This document shows, piece after piece, positions 50,499 to 60,046 of a stretch of DNA of 64,000 nt; the first letter of the stretch is position 1, and each line of letters starts with the position of its first letter. The translations under genes and the position numbers were made by a program. The notes below the pieces were generated by a model. That model was given only the letters and a program-made list of their open reading frames with translations, was not told the origin of the DNA and searched no databases. The stretch is from the NCBI GenBank assembly GCA_934293575.1, contig CAKQYU010000012.1:5786-69785 (forward strand), read 5' to 3'. Source of the DNA: an uncultured Lachnospiraceae bacterium. GTDB lineage: Bacteria > Bacillota > Clostridia > Lachnospirales > Lachnospiraceae.

Positions 50499-51968
50499 TT
50501 ATAGCCCCCTTTCTACTGCATAAGCAGGTCTTTTTTTATCCATTGTACATTCAAATGCATAAGCCGCACGAATAATTGTCTTTTCATCAAAATGCTTTCC
50601 AAGCAGCTGCAAACCGATTGGTAAACCGTTACTGTCATATCCGCAAGGAAGTGAAATTCCCGGAAGACCGGCAAGGTTAACCGATACGGTATAAATATCT
50701 CCCAGATACATTTTAATCGGATCACTTAACGAATCTCCAAGCTTTAATGCCGTTGTCGGAGCAACCGGACCTAATATTACATCATATTTTTCAAATGCCT
50801 TATCAAATGCCTTCTTAATTAATGCCTTTGTACGAAGTGCTTTCATGTAATAAGCATCAAAATATCCGGATGACAAAACAAAGGAACCAAGCATAATTCT
50901 TCGTTTTACCTCTGCTCCAAAACCTTCGGAACGTGTTTTTTTGTACATATTATGAAGGTCAGTATATTCCTCTGTACGATAGCCATACTTCACACCATCA
51001 AAACGCTCTAAGTTTGAACTTGCTTCCGCAGATGCAATAATATAATATGCCGGAATTGCATATTCCACCAGACTTAAATCAAACTCCTCTACAATTGCAC
51101 CTTTTTCTTCTAATTTTTTGGCTGCGGTTAAAATTGCATCCTTTACTTCCGGTTCAAGTCCTTCTCCAAGATAATCTCTCGGAATACCGATTTTCATTCC
51201 TTTTACATCATCTACCAACGCTGCTGTAAAATCATCATTTGCTTCCTTCACAGAGGTAGAATCCTTATCATCTTTTCCACAAATTGTTTCTAAGATTGTG
51301 GCACAATCGGTTACATCTTTTGCAAGCGGTCCAATCTGATCCAAAGAAGAACCGTATGCAATCAAGCCATAACGGGATACTCTTCCGTAAGTTGGTTTAA
51401 TACCTGTTACACCGCAAAAGCTGGCAGGCTGACGAATACTTCCACCGGTGTCCGAACCTAATGCATAAGGAATCTCTTCTGCTGCTACCGCTGCAGCGGA
51501 ACCACCGGAAGAGCCACCCGGAACACGGTTCAAATCCCATGGATTTTTTGTTTCACCATAATAAGAGGTTTCTGTTGTAGAACCCATTGCAAATTCATCC
51601 ATATTGGTCTTACCAACAACAACCGCACCGGCTGCTTGTAATTTCTCTACCGCGGTTGCTGTAAAGGTCGGTTTAAAATTACTTAATATCTTTGATGAAC
51701 AGGTTGTCAGCATACCGTTGATACACATATTGTCCTTGATAGCAACCGGAACACCCGCTAACGGTCCTGTCAATTCTCCACTGTCAATCTTTTCCTGTAC
51801 TTCCCCCGCACGCTTTAATGCACCCTCTCTGTCCATTGATACAAATGCATTAATATCCTTATCTCTTTCTTCCATTGCGTCAAGATAAGCAGTTGTTGCT
51901 TCCACAACCGTAATTTCTTTATTTTTAATTTTCTTGCCAAGTTCTACGGCAGTCAAACTTAAATCCAT
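50499..51968 (-). CDS. gatA: Asp-tRNA(Asn)/Glu-tRNA(Gln) amidotransferase subunit A
   Basis: Amidase subunit that frees ammonia from glutamine, 489 aa from ATG 51968 (GGAAGGAG upstream). The Ser-cisSer-Lys triad is visible: Lys in VAIKDNMCING and the serines in PGGSSGGSAAAVAA and GSDTGGSIRQPA. It is placed between gatC and gatB with 27 and 1 nt gaps: a normal gatCAB operon. Confidence 0.97.
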   Translation of the reverse strand: MDLSLTAVELGKKIKNKEITVVEATTAYLDAMEERDKDINAFVSMDREGALKRAGEVQEKIDSGELTGPLAGVPVAIKDNMCINGMLTTCSSKILSNFKPTFTATAVEKLQAAGAVVVGKTNMDEFAMGSTTETSYYGETKNPWDLNRVPGGSSGGSAAAVAAEEIPYALGSDTGGSIRQPASFCGVTGIKPTYGRVSRYGLIAYGSSLDQIGPLAKDVTDCATILETICGKDDKDSTSVKEANDDFTAALVDDVKGMKIGIPRDYLGEGLEPEVKDAILTAAKKLEEKGAIVEEFDLSLVEYAIPAYYIIASAEASSNLERFDGVKYGYRTEEYTDLHNMYKKTRSEGFGAEVKRRIMLGSFVLSSGYFDAYYMKALRTKALIKKAFDKAFEKYDVILGPVAPTTALKLGDSLSDPIKMYLGDIYTVSVNLAGLPGISLPCGYDSNGLPIGLQLLGKHFDEKTIIRAAYAFECTMDKKRPAYAVERGL

Positions 51969-51995
51969 GTTTTTCTCCTTCCTGTCATCCATCCT

Positions 51996-52283
51996 TTAAT
52001 CAAATGTTTTCGGTACCTTATAAGCTCCATCTTTCTGTTCCGGTGCATTCAAAAGCATATTGTCTCTGTCATCACCATTGGTAACAACATCCTCACGAAA
52101 TACATTATGAACCGAAAATGTATGGCTCATTGGCTCTACACCATCTGTATCTAACTCATTTAATTTTCCTACATACTCAAGCATATTTGACATATCCTTT
52201 TTTGCCTGTTCTTTTTCTTCTTCTGAAAGTTCAAGCTTTGCTAAAATGCCTACATACTCGATTGTTTCATCTGTAATCTGCAT
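51996..52283 (-). CDS. gatC: Asp-tRNA(Asn)/Glu-tRNA(Gln) amidotransferase subunit C
   Basis: Small stabilising subunit, 95 aa. ELSEEEKEQAKKDMSNMLEYVGKLNELDTDGVEPMSH is the family core (split here across residues ~18-55). The end (NAPEQKDGAYKVPKTFD) is also standard. First gene of the gatCAB operon; RBS AAGGAGG. Confidence 0.96.
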   Translation of the reverse strand: MQITDETIEYVGILAKLELSEEEKEQAKKDMSNMLEYVGKLNELDTDGVEPMSHTFSVHNVFREDVVTNGDDRDNMLLNAPEQKDGAYKVPKTFD

Positions 52284-52328
52284 ATTTTCAACCTCCTTAT
52301 ATGCAACACTTTTCGTGTTTCTTCTTTA

Positions 52329-52697
52329 TTAATCTACCAATCCAAACTGGTCAAAATAATCTACTTCACAATCATATATCTTATCCAATGTTTCTGAATC
52401 AATTCCGGTTTTTTCCACTGCATATTCCATCATTGCTTCTCCCGATATCACCTTAATCGGCAAACCATCTTCATCCACATCATCAATAATATATTCCGGG
52501 TGGTCAACCGCACTTTCCGCAAATTCATCCGCTGCATCCAGTGCTTTTTGTATCAGTTCCGGTTCCATATTCAATTTCTCTGAAATATAATCAACTTCCT
52601 TTTGTGGATTTTCCCCAAAGAATGCCTCTAATGCAGCTATCTCTCCATTTCTTTCCTTCAAGGTCTCCTCTATTGCATTCTTTTTCTCATCTTTCAT
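52329..52697 (-). CDS. Conserved acidic protein, function unknown
   Basis: A 122-aa soluble acidic protein that I do not recognise. It reads as helices with EYIIDDVDEDGLPIKVISGE in the middle. The C terminus is EVDYFDQFGLVD. No motif identified. It has its own good promoter (TTGACA, 17 nt, TAAACT at 52773-52801) and ends 46 nt before gatC, so it may also drive gatCAB. RBS is weak (AGGAGTAAATAAGA). Confidence 0.6.
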   Translation of the reverse strand: MKDEKKNAIEETLKERNGEIAALEAFFGENPQKEVDYISEKLNMEPELIQKALDAADEFAESAVDHPEYIIDDVDEDGLPIKVISGEAMMEYAVEKTGIDSETLDKIYDCEVDYFDQFGLVD

Positions 52698-52772
52698 TCT
52701 TATTTACTCCTAATAATACTCATCACGTTTACTTTCCGGCATTGCTTCTGATACAATGCATAAACAAAGTTA

Positions 52773-52801
52773 AGTTTAATAGAATTTGCTTTGCATGTCA
52801 A
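52773..52801 (-). promoter_or_regulatory. Promoter of acidic protein and possibly gatCAB
   Basis: TTGACA (52796-52801), 17 nt, TAAACT (52773-52778). Confidence 0.65.
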
Positions 52802-52856
52802 TGTATAGCAGCCTTGATTTTACTTTATTTTTCCCGTTTCATTTTCTATTATTTCC

Positions 52857-52885
52857 TTGAAATAACATATAAAATAAGATAAAAT
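52857..52885 (+). promoter_or_regulatory. Promoter of DHH phosphoesterase gene
   Basis: TTGAAA (52857-52862), 17 nt, TAAAAT (52880-52885), 38 nt before the ATG. Confidence 0.65.
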
Positions 52886-52923
52886 TATGTTTAGATATAA
52901 CTTCAGAGGAGGTAGGGAGTATA

Positions 52924-53841
52924 ATGAGATTAGTTACACGTTCTGATTTTGACGGATTAGCTTGCGGTACATTATTACTGGAAGCAGGTATTATCGATTC
53001 GTGGACATTTGCCCATCCAAAGGATTTACAGGATGGATTAGTACCCGTAACCGAAAATGACGTATTAGCAAACGTTCCTTTTGTGGAAGGTTGTGGTCTT
53101 TGGTTTGATCACCATTCCAGTGAACATGAACGTCAACAGTTAGAAGGCAAATACAAGGGTGAGAGCAGAATTACCCCATCCTGTGCAAGAATCATTTACG
53201 AATATTATGGTGGTGAAGAACGGTTTTCACACTTTGATGAGATGATGGAGGCTGTCGACAAAGTAGATTCCGGTAATCTTACAAAAGAAGAAATTTTGAA
53301 TCCAACTGGATGGATTTTAGTCGGATTCTTAATGGATCCAAGAACCGGTCTTGGCAGATGGCGTAACTTTACAATTCCCAATTACAAATTGATGGAAGAA
53401 CTGATGCAGGCATGCCGCACCATGAACACCGAAGAGATTTTAAATCTTCCGGATGTCAAAGAACGTATTGAAGTATATAATGAACAGACTGAAAAATTCA
53501 AAGAAATGGTTGCTGCACATACACGTATTGAAAAAGATGTTATCATTTCCGATTTACGCGGAGTTGACCCAATTTATTCCGGCAATCGTTTTATGATTTA
53601 CAGTATGTATCCGGAACAGAACATTTCCGCATGGATTGTAAACGGCAAAGGCGGCAAAGGTTGTTCCGCAGCAGTCGGTTACAGTATCTTAAATCGTACC
53701 TCTACGGTTGATGTCGGAAGCTTAATGCTTAAGTATGGCGGCGGCGGTCACAAGGCAGTCGGCACCTGTCAGTTTACAGACGAGAATATGGATACGGAAC
53801 TTCCAAAGATGTTGGATGAACTTGTTAACGGCGTAAAATAA
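52924..53841 (+). CDS. DHH-family phosphoesterase (exopolyphosphatase-like)
   Basis: A 305-aa soluble phosphohydrolase. Metal-binding residues lie in TRSDFDGLACGT and FDHHSSEH (the DHH motif), and the DHHA1-like C-terminal end has GGGGHKAVGTCQF (residues ~277-289). It resembles exopolyphosphatase-like or nanoRNase-like members, but the substrate (polyphosphate, pAp, short RNA or nucleotides) cannot be decided. Own promoter and terminator. RBS GGAGG. Confidence 0.85.
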   Translation: MRLVTRSDFDGLACGTLLLEAGIIDSWTFAHPKDLQDGLVPVTENDVLANVPFVEGCGLWFDHHSSEHERQQLEGKYKGESRITPSCARIIYEYYGGEERFSHFDEMMEAVDKVDSGNLTKEEILNPTGWILVGFLMDPRTGLGRWRNFTIPNYKLMEELMQACRTMNTEEILNLPDVKERIEVYNEQTEKFKEMVAAHTRIEKDVIISDLRGVDPIYSGNRFMIYSMYPEQNISAWIVNGKGGKGCSAAVGYSILNRTSTVDVGSLMLKYGGGGHKAVGTCQFTDENMDTELPKMLDELVNGVK

Positions 53842-53856
53842 TTATCCTTATTTTAT

Positions 53857-53908
53857 AAAAAGTCCGGTTTCCACAAGATTGATAAAATCTTAAGAAACCG
53901 GACTTTTT
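53857..53908. terminator. Bidirectional terminator with nested hairpin
   Basis: AAAAGTCCGGTTTC / GAAACCGGACTTTT, with inner AAGATT / AATCTT, between the convergent DHH and ilvE genes. Confidence 0.88.
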
Positions 53909-53934
53909 CATTTAAAATCATCTGTCGATTATCT

Positions 53935-54960
53935 TTATTTAATAACCTTAATCCAACCTTCCGGAGCTTCAATACGACCCATCTGAATACCGGTTAATGT
54001 ATCATATAACTTCTTCGTTACAGGTCCCATCTCATCCATTCCACTTGGGAAGCAGATTTCCTTATCATGATCTACAATCTTACCTACCGGTGAGATAACT
54101 GCTGCGGTTCCGCAAAGTCCACATTCAGAAAAATCCGTAAGTTCTGATAATAATACTTCTCTATGTTCTACCTTCATTCCCAAATACTTTTCTGCAACAA
54201 TCATCAAAGAACGACGTGTAATAGAAGGTAAAATACTATCTGACTTTGGTGTAATTAATGTTTTTCCATCTTTTGAAATGAAAATAAAGTTTGCTCCACC
54301 TGTTTCTTCAACCTTTGTACGGGTTGCAGGGTCTAAGTACATGTTCTCAGAAAATCCCTGATTATGAGCATCTACAATTGCATGTAAACTCATTGCATAA
54401 TTAAGACCTGCCTTGATATGTCCTGTTCCATGAGGAGCTGCACGGTCAAAGTCTGAAATACGAATCGTAATTGGCTTTGCGCCACCCTTAAAGTATGGAC
54501 CAACCGGAGTAACAAAAATACGGAACTGGTACTCATCTGCCGGCTTTACACCAATTACAGGGTTAGAACCAAACATATATGGTCTGATATATAAAGTTGC
54601 ACCTGAACCATATGGAGGTACATAATCAATATTTGCCTCAACTACTTTTACAACCGCTTCTACAAATTTATCCTCCGGAAATACCGGCATTTCCAAACGG
54701 GCACAGGAATCTGCCATTCTTGATGCATTCAAATCCGGACGGAAACATACTACATGACCGTCTTCTGTTGTATATGCCTTTAAACCTTCAAAACATGTCT
54801 GTGCATACTGTAATACACCGGCACACTCACTGATTACAACCTTGTCATCATCGGTAAGAACGCCATCATCCCATTTACCATCCTTGAAATTTGAAACAAA
54901 TCTCTGTTCTGTTTTAATGTAGCCAAATCCTATATTTGACCAATCGATGTCTTTACTCAT
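53935..54960 (-). CDS. ilvE: Branched-chain amino acid aminotransferase
   Basis: PLP transaminase for Leu, Ile and Val, 341 aa. Start ATG 54960 (AAAGGAAG upstream) rather than a longer frame. The PLP lysine is in GHIKAGLNYAMSL (~195), and FEGLKAYTTEDG, VEETGGANFIF and GLCGTAAVISPVG are typical. Type-IV fold. Own promoter 55053-55081; the ~85-nt leader carries no obvious T-box or attenuator. Confidence 0.95.
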   Translation of the reverse strand: MSKDIDWSNIGFGYIKTEQRFVSNFKDGKWDDGVLTDDDKVVISECAGVLQYAQTCFEGLKAYTTEDGHVVCFRPDLNASRMADSCARLEMPVFPEDKFVEAVVKVVEANIDYVPPYGSGATLYIRPYMFGSNPVIGVKPADEYQFRIFVTPVGPYFKGGAKPITIRISDFDRAAPHGTGHIKAGLNYAMSLHAIVDAHNQGFSENMYLDPATRTKVEETGGANFIFISKDGKTLITPKSDSILPSITRRSLMIVAEKYLGMKVEHREVLLSELTDFSECGLCGTAAVISPVGKIVDHDKEICFPSGMDEMGPVTKKLYDTLTGIQMGRIEAPEGWIKVIK

Positions 54961-55052
54961 CCTAAAAACTTCCTTTCCCTGGCTGTTTTCAACATATCCT
55001 TTGTTGTTTTGCCAATAATACATAAAATGTATTCATGTATAACATGAAACAA

Positions 55053-55081
55053 ATTTTACCACTCACACTATATTTATGCAA
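55053..55081 (-). promoter_or_regulatory. ilvE promoter
   Basis: TTGCAT (55076-55081), 17 nt, TAAAAT (55053-55058). Confidence 0.65.
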
Positions 55082-55136
55082 GTATCAAGCCACGAAATAT
55101 TTTTTATTAAAAATATTTTACATAAATAATTTTCTT

Positions 55137-56354
55137 TTATAAAGCCTGAATTCTCTTTAATGCTTCTAATGTATTCTCATATGTTCCAAATGCAGTCAGA
55201 CGGAAATATCCCTCTCCGCTCGGACCAAATCCGGAGCCCGGTGTTCCTACCACATTTGCATTTTCTAACAGGTAATCAAAGAACTCCCAAGAACTCATAC
55301 CATCCGGAGTTGATAACCAGATATATGGTGCATTCACTCCGCCTGATACCGTATAACCGGCTTCTTTCAAACCTTCCTTAATAACCTTTGCATTGTTCAT
55401 ATAATAAGCAATCTGCTTGGCAGTCTGCTTCTTACCTGCCTCGGAATAAACAGCCTCTCCTGCTCTTTGAATAATGTACGGAGCACCGTTAAACTTTGTT
55501 CCGTGTCTTCTTGCCCATAATGCATTCAATGAGGTACCGTTTGTATCCTTCAATTCTTTTGGAATTACCGTAAAGCCAAGACGGGTTCCGGTAAATCCTG
55601 CATTCTTTGAAAAGCTGCGCAGTTCAATTGCACAAGTTTTTGCTCCATCACATTCATAAATCGTATGCGGCACATCATCTTCGCTGATGTATGCCTCATA
55701 TGCAGCATCATATATAATCACTGCATGATTTTCATTTGCATAGTCCACCCATTTTTGTAACTGATCCTTCTTAATAGTAGCACCGGTTGGATTATTCGGA
55801 AAACATAAATAAATGATATCCGGAACCTTAGCCGGCAATTCCGGTGCAAAGCCATTTTCAGCCTTACATGGCATATAAATTACATCTGACCAAAGCTCTG
55901 TTTCTTTATTATAAACGCCGGTTCTTCCTGCCATCGCATTCGTATCTACATACACAGGATAAACCGGATCACACACAGCTATTTTGTTGTCAATTGAGAA
56001 AATTTCCTGAATATTACCGGAATCACACTTTGCACCATCACTGATAAAAATTTCATCAATTGCAATCTCAACACCCCGAAGGCCATAGTCATTTTTGGCA
56101 ATTGCACTTCTTAAAAATTCATAACCCAAATCAGGTGCATAACCTTTAAAGGTTTCCTTCACAGCCATTTCATCAACTGCCTTATGCAGACTGTCGATAA
56201 TTGCAGGTGCAAGAGGCTGTGTAACATCACCGATACCCAAAGAGATTACCTCTCTGTCCGGATTGGCAGCCTTATATTCTCTTACCTTTTTTCCAATTGT
56301 TGAAAACAAATAGCTTCCCGGCAATTTTAAATAGTTATCATTTACTTTAAACAT
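55137..56354 (-). CDS. dapL: LL-diaminopimelate aminotransferase
   Basis: Converts tetrahydrodipicolinate directly to LL-DAP, 405 aa. PLP lysine in SFSKNAGFTGTRLGF (~247), FPNNPTGATIKKDQL, and AFGTYENTLEAL at the end fit DapL of Clostridia, plants and Chlamydia. It shares an operon with dapF, ANTAR regulator and glnA (16-nt gap to dapF), coupling lysine/peptidoglycan precursor synthesis to nitrogen supply. Confidence 0.96.
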   Translation of the reverse strand: MFKVNDNYLKLPGSYLFSTIGKKVREYKAANPDREVISLGIGDVTQPLAPAIIDSLHKAVDEMAVKETFKGYAPDLGYEFLRSAIAKNDYGLRGVEIAIDEIFISDGAKCDSGNIQEIFSIDNKIAVCDPVYPVYVDTNAMAGRTGVYNKETELWSDVIYMPCKAENGFAPELPAKVPDIIYLCFPNNPTGATIKKDQLQKWVDYANENHAVIIYDAAYEAYISEDDVPHTIYECDGAKTCAIELRSFSKNAGFTGTRLGFTVIPKELKDTNGTSLNALWARRHGTKFNGAPYIIQRAGEAVYSEAGKKQTAKQIAYYMNNAKVIKEGLKEAGYTVSGGVNAPYIWLSTPDGMSSWEFFDYLLENANVVGTPGSGFGPSGEGYFRLTAFGTYENTLEALKRIQAL

Positions 56355-56369
56355 GTTTTCCTCCTTCTG

Positions 56370-57215
56370 TCAGCCAACTGTTGAAATATCAATCTCTCCA
56401 TCAAAAACAACAGTTGCCGGTCCTGTCATATAGACAAGATTTTCTTTTTTATCCCAACGAACCAGCAAATCTCCACCTAACAGATGCAGTGTGATTTCGT
56501 CGTTTGTAAATCCATTCAGAATACAGGCAACTGTTGATGCGCAAGCCCCCGTACCACATGCCAATGTCTCTCCGGAACCTCTTTCCCATACTCGCATATT
56601 AACGGTATCCCGGTCTAAAATCTGTATAAATTCTGTATTGGTTCTCTTTGGAAAAACTTCATTACATTCAAAAGCCGGACCAACCTCCTCAAGAGGGAAA
56701 CTTGCAGTATCATCCACAAAAACGATACAATGCGGATTTCCCATTGAAACACAGGTCATTTTATATTCCTTTCCGTTTATGGTAATTGGCTCATCCACAA
56801 CCTGTTCCTTGGCCGACACGACCGGAACTTCCTTTGCAGTCAAAATCGGTGCTCCCATATTAACTGTAATCGTCGTTGCCTTTCCGTTTACTATATGTAA
56901 ATCCAGATACTTGATTCCGGCTAATGTTTCAATTGATATCCGGTTCTTATCGGTTAACCCATAATCATATACATACTTTGCAACACAACGGATTCCATTG
57001 CCACACATTTCTGCCTGCGAACCGTCTGCATTATACATATCCATCCGGAAATCAGCCTTATCCGACGGACAAATCAAAATCAATCCATCCGAACCGATTC
57101 CAAAATGACGGTCACTTACCATCTTTGCTACTTCCGACGGATTATCAACCCGTTCTTTCAGACAATTCACATATACATAATCATTTCCCAAACCATGCAT
57201 TTTTGTAAACTTCAT
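56370..57215 (-). CDS. dapF: Diaminopimelate epimerase
   Basis: Converts LL-DAP to meso-DAP, 281 aa. The two catalytic cysteines are in QAEMCGNGIRC (~73) and GETLACGTGACAS (~219). Starts FTKMHGLGNDYVYV as usual. The product goes to peptidoglycan and lysine. It lies between the ANTAR gene (15 nt) and dapL. Confidence 0.96.
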   Translation of the reverse strand: MKFTKMHGLGNDYVYVNCLKERVDNPSEVAKMVSDRHFGIGSDGLILICPSDKADFRMDMYNADGSQAEMCGNGIRCVAKYVYDYGLTDKNRISIETLAGIKYLDLHIVNGKATTITVNMGAPILTAKEVPVVSAKEQVVDEPITINGKEYKMTCVSMGNPHCIVFVDDTASFPLEEVGPAFECNEVFPKRTNTEFIQILDRDTVNMRVWERGSGETLACGTGACASTVACILNGFTNDEITLHLLGGDLLVRWDKKENLVYMTGPATVVFDGEIDISTVG

Positions 57216-57229
57216 AATTGGTCTCCTCT

Positions 57230-57772
57230 TTAAAATATATCCAAAACCATATGGGCGGTCTCTACCATTCCGATTCCGTTATCCATACTTTTTTTCTGCA
57301 AATAATGATGCGCTTCTTCCTCGGATAAACCTTTTTGCTTCATCAACATCATCTTTGCATGTGATATTATTTGCTTATCTTCTTCACTTCTTACTGCTGG
57401 TTTTGCCTTTTTCCGTTTTACTTCCCCATAAATTCTGTCATACATCAATTGTACATTTTCTACCAAATCTGCAGCCTTAATCGGCATGGATAGGCACACA
57501 ATATCACTTGTGCTACATTCGGAGTAGTATCTCTTTGATGCGACTAACAACATATGAAACGAATCCGGCAAATACTCCAGCATTTCATCATACATCATAT
57601 CAACAAACTTATATCCACCGACTATAATTCCGTAATCCAAATCATCTACATAGGATATAACCTGGGCTGCTGTTGTACATGCTGCCAATACCTCAATTCC
57701 ATTCCGCACCAATAAATTCTTGATACTTTTGGCCTCCTCCAGCTTAGGAAATACGACGATTACACTAATCAT
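57230..57772 (-). CDS. ANTAR-domain response regulator
   Basis: A 180-aa regulator. Residues 1-~115 are a receiver-like fold in which the phospho-Asp position is not typical (GYKFVDMMYD), so phosphorylation is doubtful. Residues ~120-180 are an ANTAR RNA-binding domain (IISHAKMMLMKQKGLSEEEAHHYLQKKSMD). ANTAR proteins next to glnA in Clostridia control nitrogen genes by antitermination at dual hairpins. No such dual hexaloop hairpins are obvious before glnA here, so its target may be elsewhere. Confidence 0.88.
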   Translation of the reverse strand: MISVIVVFPKLEEAKSIKNLLVRNGIEVLAACTTAAQVISYVDDLDYGIIVGGYKFVDMMYDEMLEYLPDSFHMLLVASKRYYSECSTSDIVCLSMPIKAADLVENVQLMYDRIYGEVKRKKAKPAVRSEEDKQIISHAKMMLMKQKGLSEEEAHHYLQKKSMDNGIGMVETAHMVLDIF

Positions 57773-57817
57773 ATTGTTACTCCTTGCTTATTCCAGAAAG
57801 TCATTTCTCAAAAATCA

Positions 57818-59149
57818 TCAAATCTTATACAGATATTCATCAATCTCCCATGCAGTGACCTGTTCCCGGAAACAATTCCATTCATCGCGCTTAGCCTTCA
57901 GGTATTTTTCATGGACATGCTCGCCCAATATTTCTTTCATAAATGCATCATCTTCAAAATAATGACATGCCTTACTTAAATTAGAAGGAATTGCTTCAAT
58001 TCCTTTTTCCTGTAACTCTTTTGAAGTTAAATCATATACATTACAATCAATGCTCTTCGAAATTTCCAATTCACGTTTCATTCCATCCAATCCTGCGGCA
58101 AGACAGCTTGCAAACAACAGATACGGATTTGCAGCCGGATCCGGAGAACGTAACTCGATACGCATATTCGTTCCTCTTGTGGTTGGTATTCTTATCAATG
58201 GACTACGATTTCCTTCCGACCATGTGATATGTACCGGTGCTTCAAAACCGGGAAGCAGACGTTTGTAGGAATTAACTATCGGATTTGCAATCAGTGTCAT
58301 TCCCTTCATGTGATCCATAATACCCGCAATAAACTGATATGCCTCCTTGCTGACACCATTTTCCGATGAATGGTCATTGAAAATATTTACTCCATCTTTT
58401 TCCAAAGACATATTAATATGTAATCCGGAACCACATTCACCATAAATCGGCTTTGGCATAAAACTTGCAAACAGACCATGACGTTTGGCAATCGTTTTGA
58501 CAACCAATTTAAATGTCATCATATTATCAGCCGCTTTTAATGCATTGGTGTATTTAAAATCGATTTCATGCTGGGCGGGTGCAACCTCATGATGGGATGC
58601 TTCAATTTCAAATCCCATTTCCTCTAAGTTTAAAATGATATCACGTCTTGCATTTTCACCAAGATCCAAAGGCGAAATATCAAAGTAACCTGCCTTTTCG
58701 TGTGTAATCGTTGTCGGTCTTCCTTCATCGTCTGTATGGAATAGGAAAAACTCACACTCCGGACCCACATTAAAGCTATAACCCATATCCGCAGCTTCTT
58801 TTAGTACTTTTTTAAGAATATATCGTGGATCTCCCTCAAACGGAGTTCCATTCGGACGGTAAACATCACAAATCATACGGGCAACTTTCCCATGCTGTGG
58901 TCTCCATGGGAATATCTCAAATGTATTCAAATCCGGATATAAATACATATCCGACTCATCAATTCTTACGAATCCTTCAATTGATGAACCATCAAACATA
59001 CACTTGTTATCCAAAGCCTTTTCCAACTGGCTGGCTGTAATTGCCACATTCTTCAATGTTCCAAACATATCTGTAAATTGAAGTCGAATAAATTCAATAT
59101 CTTCTTCTTCAACCATATTCATAATATCCTGTTTTGTATATTTACTCAT
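57818..59149 (-). CDS. glnA: Glutamine synthetase type I
   Basis: Makes glutamine from glutamate, ammonia and ATP. 443 aa, GS I-alpha size. Key segments: MFDGSSIEGFVRI, VGPECEFFLFHTD, SGLHINMSLEKDG and SEGNRSPLIRIP. A separate adenylylation loop is not evident. First gene of glnA-ANTAR-dapF-dapL. Promoter TTGACA, 18 nt, TATAAT at 59205-59234; the ~48-nt leader has no glutamine riboswitch. Confidence 0.97.
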   Translation of the reverse strand: MSKYTKQDIMNMVEEEDIEFIRLQFTDMFGTLKNVAITASQLEKALDNKCMFDGSSIEGFVRIDESDMYLYPDLNTFEIFPWRPQHGKVARMICDVYRPNGTPFEGDPRYILKKVLKEAADMGYSFNVGPECEFFLFHTDDEGRPTTITHEKAGYFDISPLDLGENARRDIILNLEEMGFEIEASHHEVAPAQHEIDFKYTNALKAADNMMTFKLVVKTIAKRHGLFASFMPKPIYGECGSGLHINMSLEKDGVNIFNDHSSENGVSKEAYQFIAGIMDHMKGMTLIANPIVNSYKRLLPGFEAPVHITWSEGNRSPLIRIPTTRGTNMRIELRSPDPAANPYLLFASCLAAGLDGMKRELEISKSIDCNVYDLTSKELQEKGIEAIPSNLSKACHYFEDDAFMKEILGEHVHEKYLKAKRDEWNCFREQVTAWEIDEYLYKI

Positions 59150-59204
59150 TCGTCTTCTCCTTTAACTATAAAATTCTAACGTATCCTGTTCATATACTTT
59201 AGGA

Positions 59205-59234
59205 ATTATAATCTATTCTTTATTATATTGTCAA
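59205..59234 (-). promoter_or_regulatory. glnA promoter
   Basis: TTGACA (59229-59234), 18 nt, TATAAT (59205-59210). Both boxes are perfect consensus. Confidence 0.75.
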
Positions 59235-59265
59235 TTCTTATAACAAAAATATTATCTTCTATAAT

Positions 59266-59475
59266 TTATCCCTTATAAGGTGCCGGTAAAGGCATCCATG
59301 CAATAATACCTCTGTCCTTTCGTTCTCCTTTTACTGTTTCTATTACAAATCCATGCTGGCGATAACTGTAGCTTCTAACGGTTGTATTAATACCATCACT
59401 ACAGATAAACACATTATTTTTTCTAATTTCATCTACCGATGGCATTCTTTCACTCACCAAAATCCATTCATTCAT
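59266..59475 (-). CDS. DUF551 small protein
   Basis: A 69-aa protein with the DUF551 pattern: it opens WILVSERMPSVDEI and ends IIAWMPLPAPYKG. Such proteins are frequent in phages and gut Firmicutes; function unknown. RBS GGAGGAG is strong. It stands alone between glnA and tRNA-Thr, with no other phage gene nearby. Confidence 0.85.
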   Translation of the reverse strand: MNEWILVSERMPSVDEIRKNNVFICSDGINTTVRSYSYRQHGFVIETVKGERKDRGIIAWMPLPAPYKG

Positions 59476-59576
59476 TTTAAAACTCCTCCAATTCCTGATT
59501 TTTGATATACATAGTTAAGTATACTTCGTAAAATGGGTAAAATCAACCGAAATTGACAAAACCATACACAGATAAT

Positions 59577-59610
59577 AAAAAAGAAACTCTGATACATAAT
59601 CAGAATTTCT
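59577..59610 (-). terminator. Terminator after tRNA-Thr
   Basis: AGAAATTCTGAT / ATCAGAGTTTCT stem (two mismatches) then six Ts on the minus strand. Confidence 0.8.
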
Positions 59611-59633
59611 TAATATAATAGCATAAAATTGAA

Positions 59634-59706
<73 letters not shown>

Positions 59707-59756
59707 ATAATTGAAAAAATGCCACTGCAAGTATGCAGTGGCATAACACACATTAA

Positions 59757-60029
59757 TTAGTCCACTACGTAAGGCATCAATGCGATATGACGTGCTCTCT
59801 TAATCGCAACTGTTAAAGCTCTCTGATGCTTTGCACAGTTACCGGTAATTCTTCTTGGAAGAATCTTACCTCTCTCTGAGATATATCTCTTTAACTTATT
59901 AACATCCTTGTAGTCAATTACGTTATTTTCTTCTGAACAAAAAACGCATACTTTTTTTCTACGACGGATATTTCTTCTCTTCATTGGAGCATCGCCACGT
60001 TCTGGCTTATCTGCTTTATTATATGCCAT
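59757..60029 (-). CDS. rpsR: Ribosomal protein bS18
   Basis: Small-subunit protein, 90 aa. NRRRKKVCVFC-type core (RRRKKVCVFCSEENNVIDYKD) and the C-terminal ITGNCAKHQRALTVAIKRARH are standard. Start ATG 60029 with AGGAGG. Last gene of rpsF-ssb-rpsR. Confidence 0.97.
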   Translation of the reverse strand: MAYNKADKPERGDAPMKRRNIRRRKKVCVFCSEENNVIDYKDVNKLKRYISERGKILPRRITGNCAKHQRALTVAIKRARHIALMPYVVD

Positions 60030-60046
60030 GATTATTCCCTCCTACT

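Noticed and set aside
54961..55052. T-box or attenuator before ilvE
   Set aside because: No T-box sequence (TGGNACCGCG-type) or terminator/antiterminator pair in the leader.
59150..59204. Glutamine riboswitch or ANTAR hairpins before glnA
   Set aside because: The leader is only ~48 nt and shows no conserved motif or paired hexaloops.
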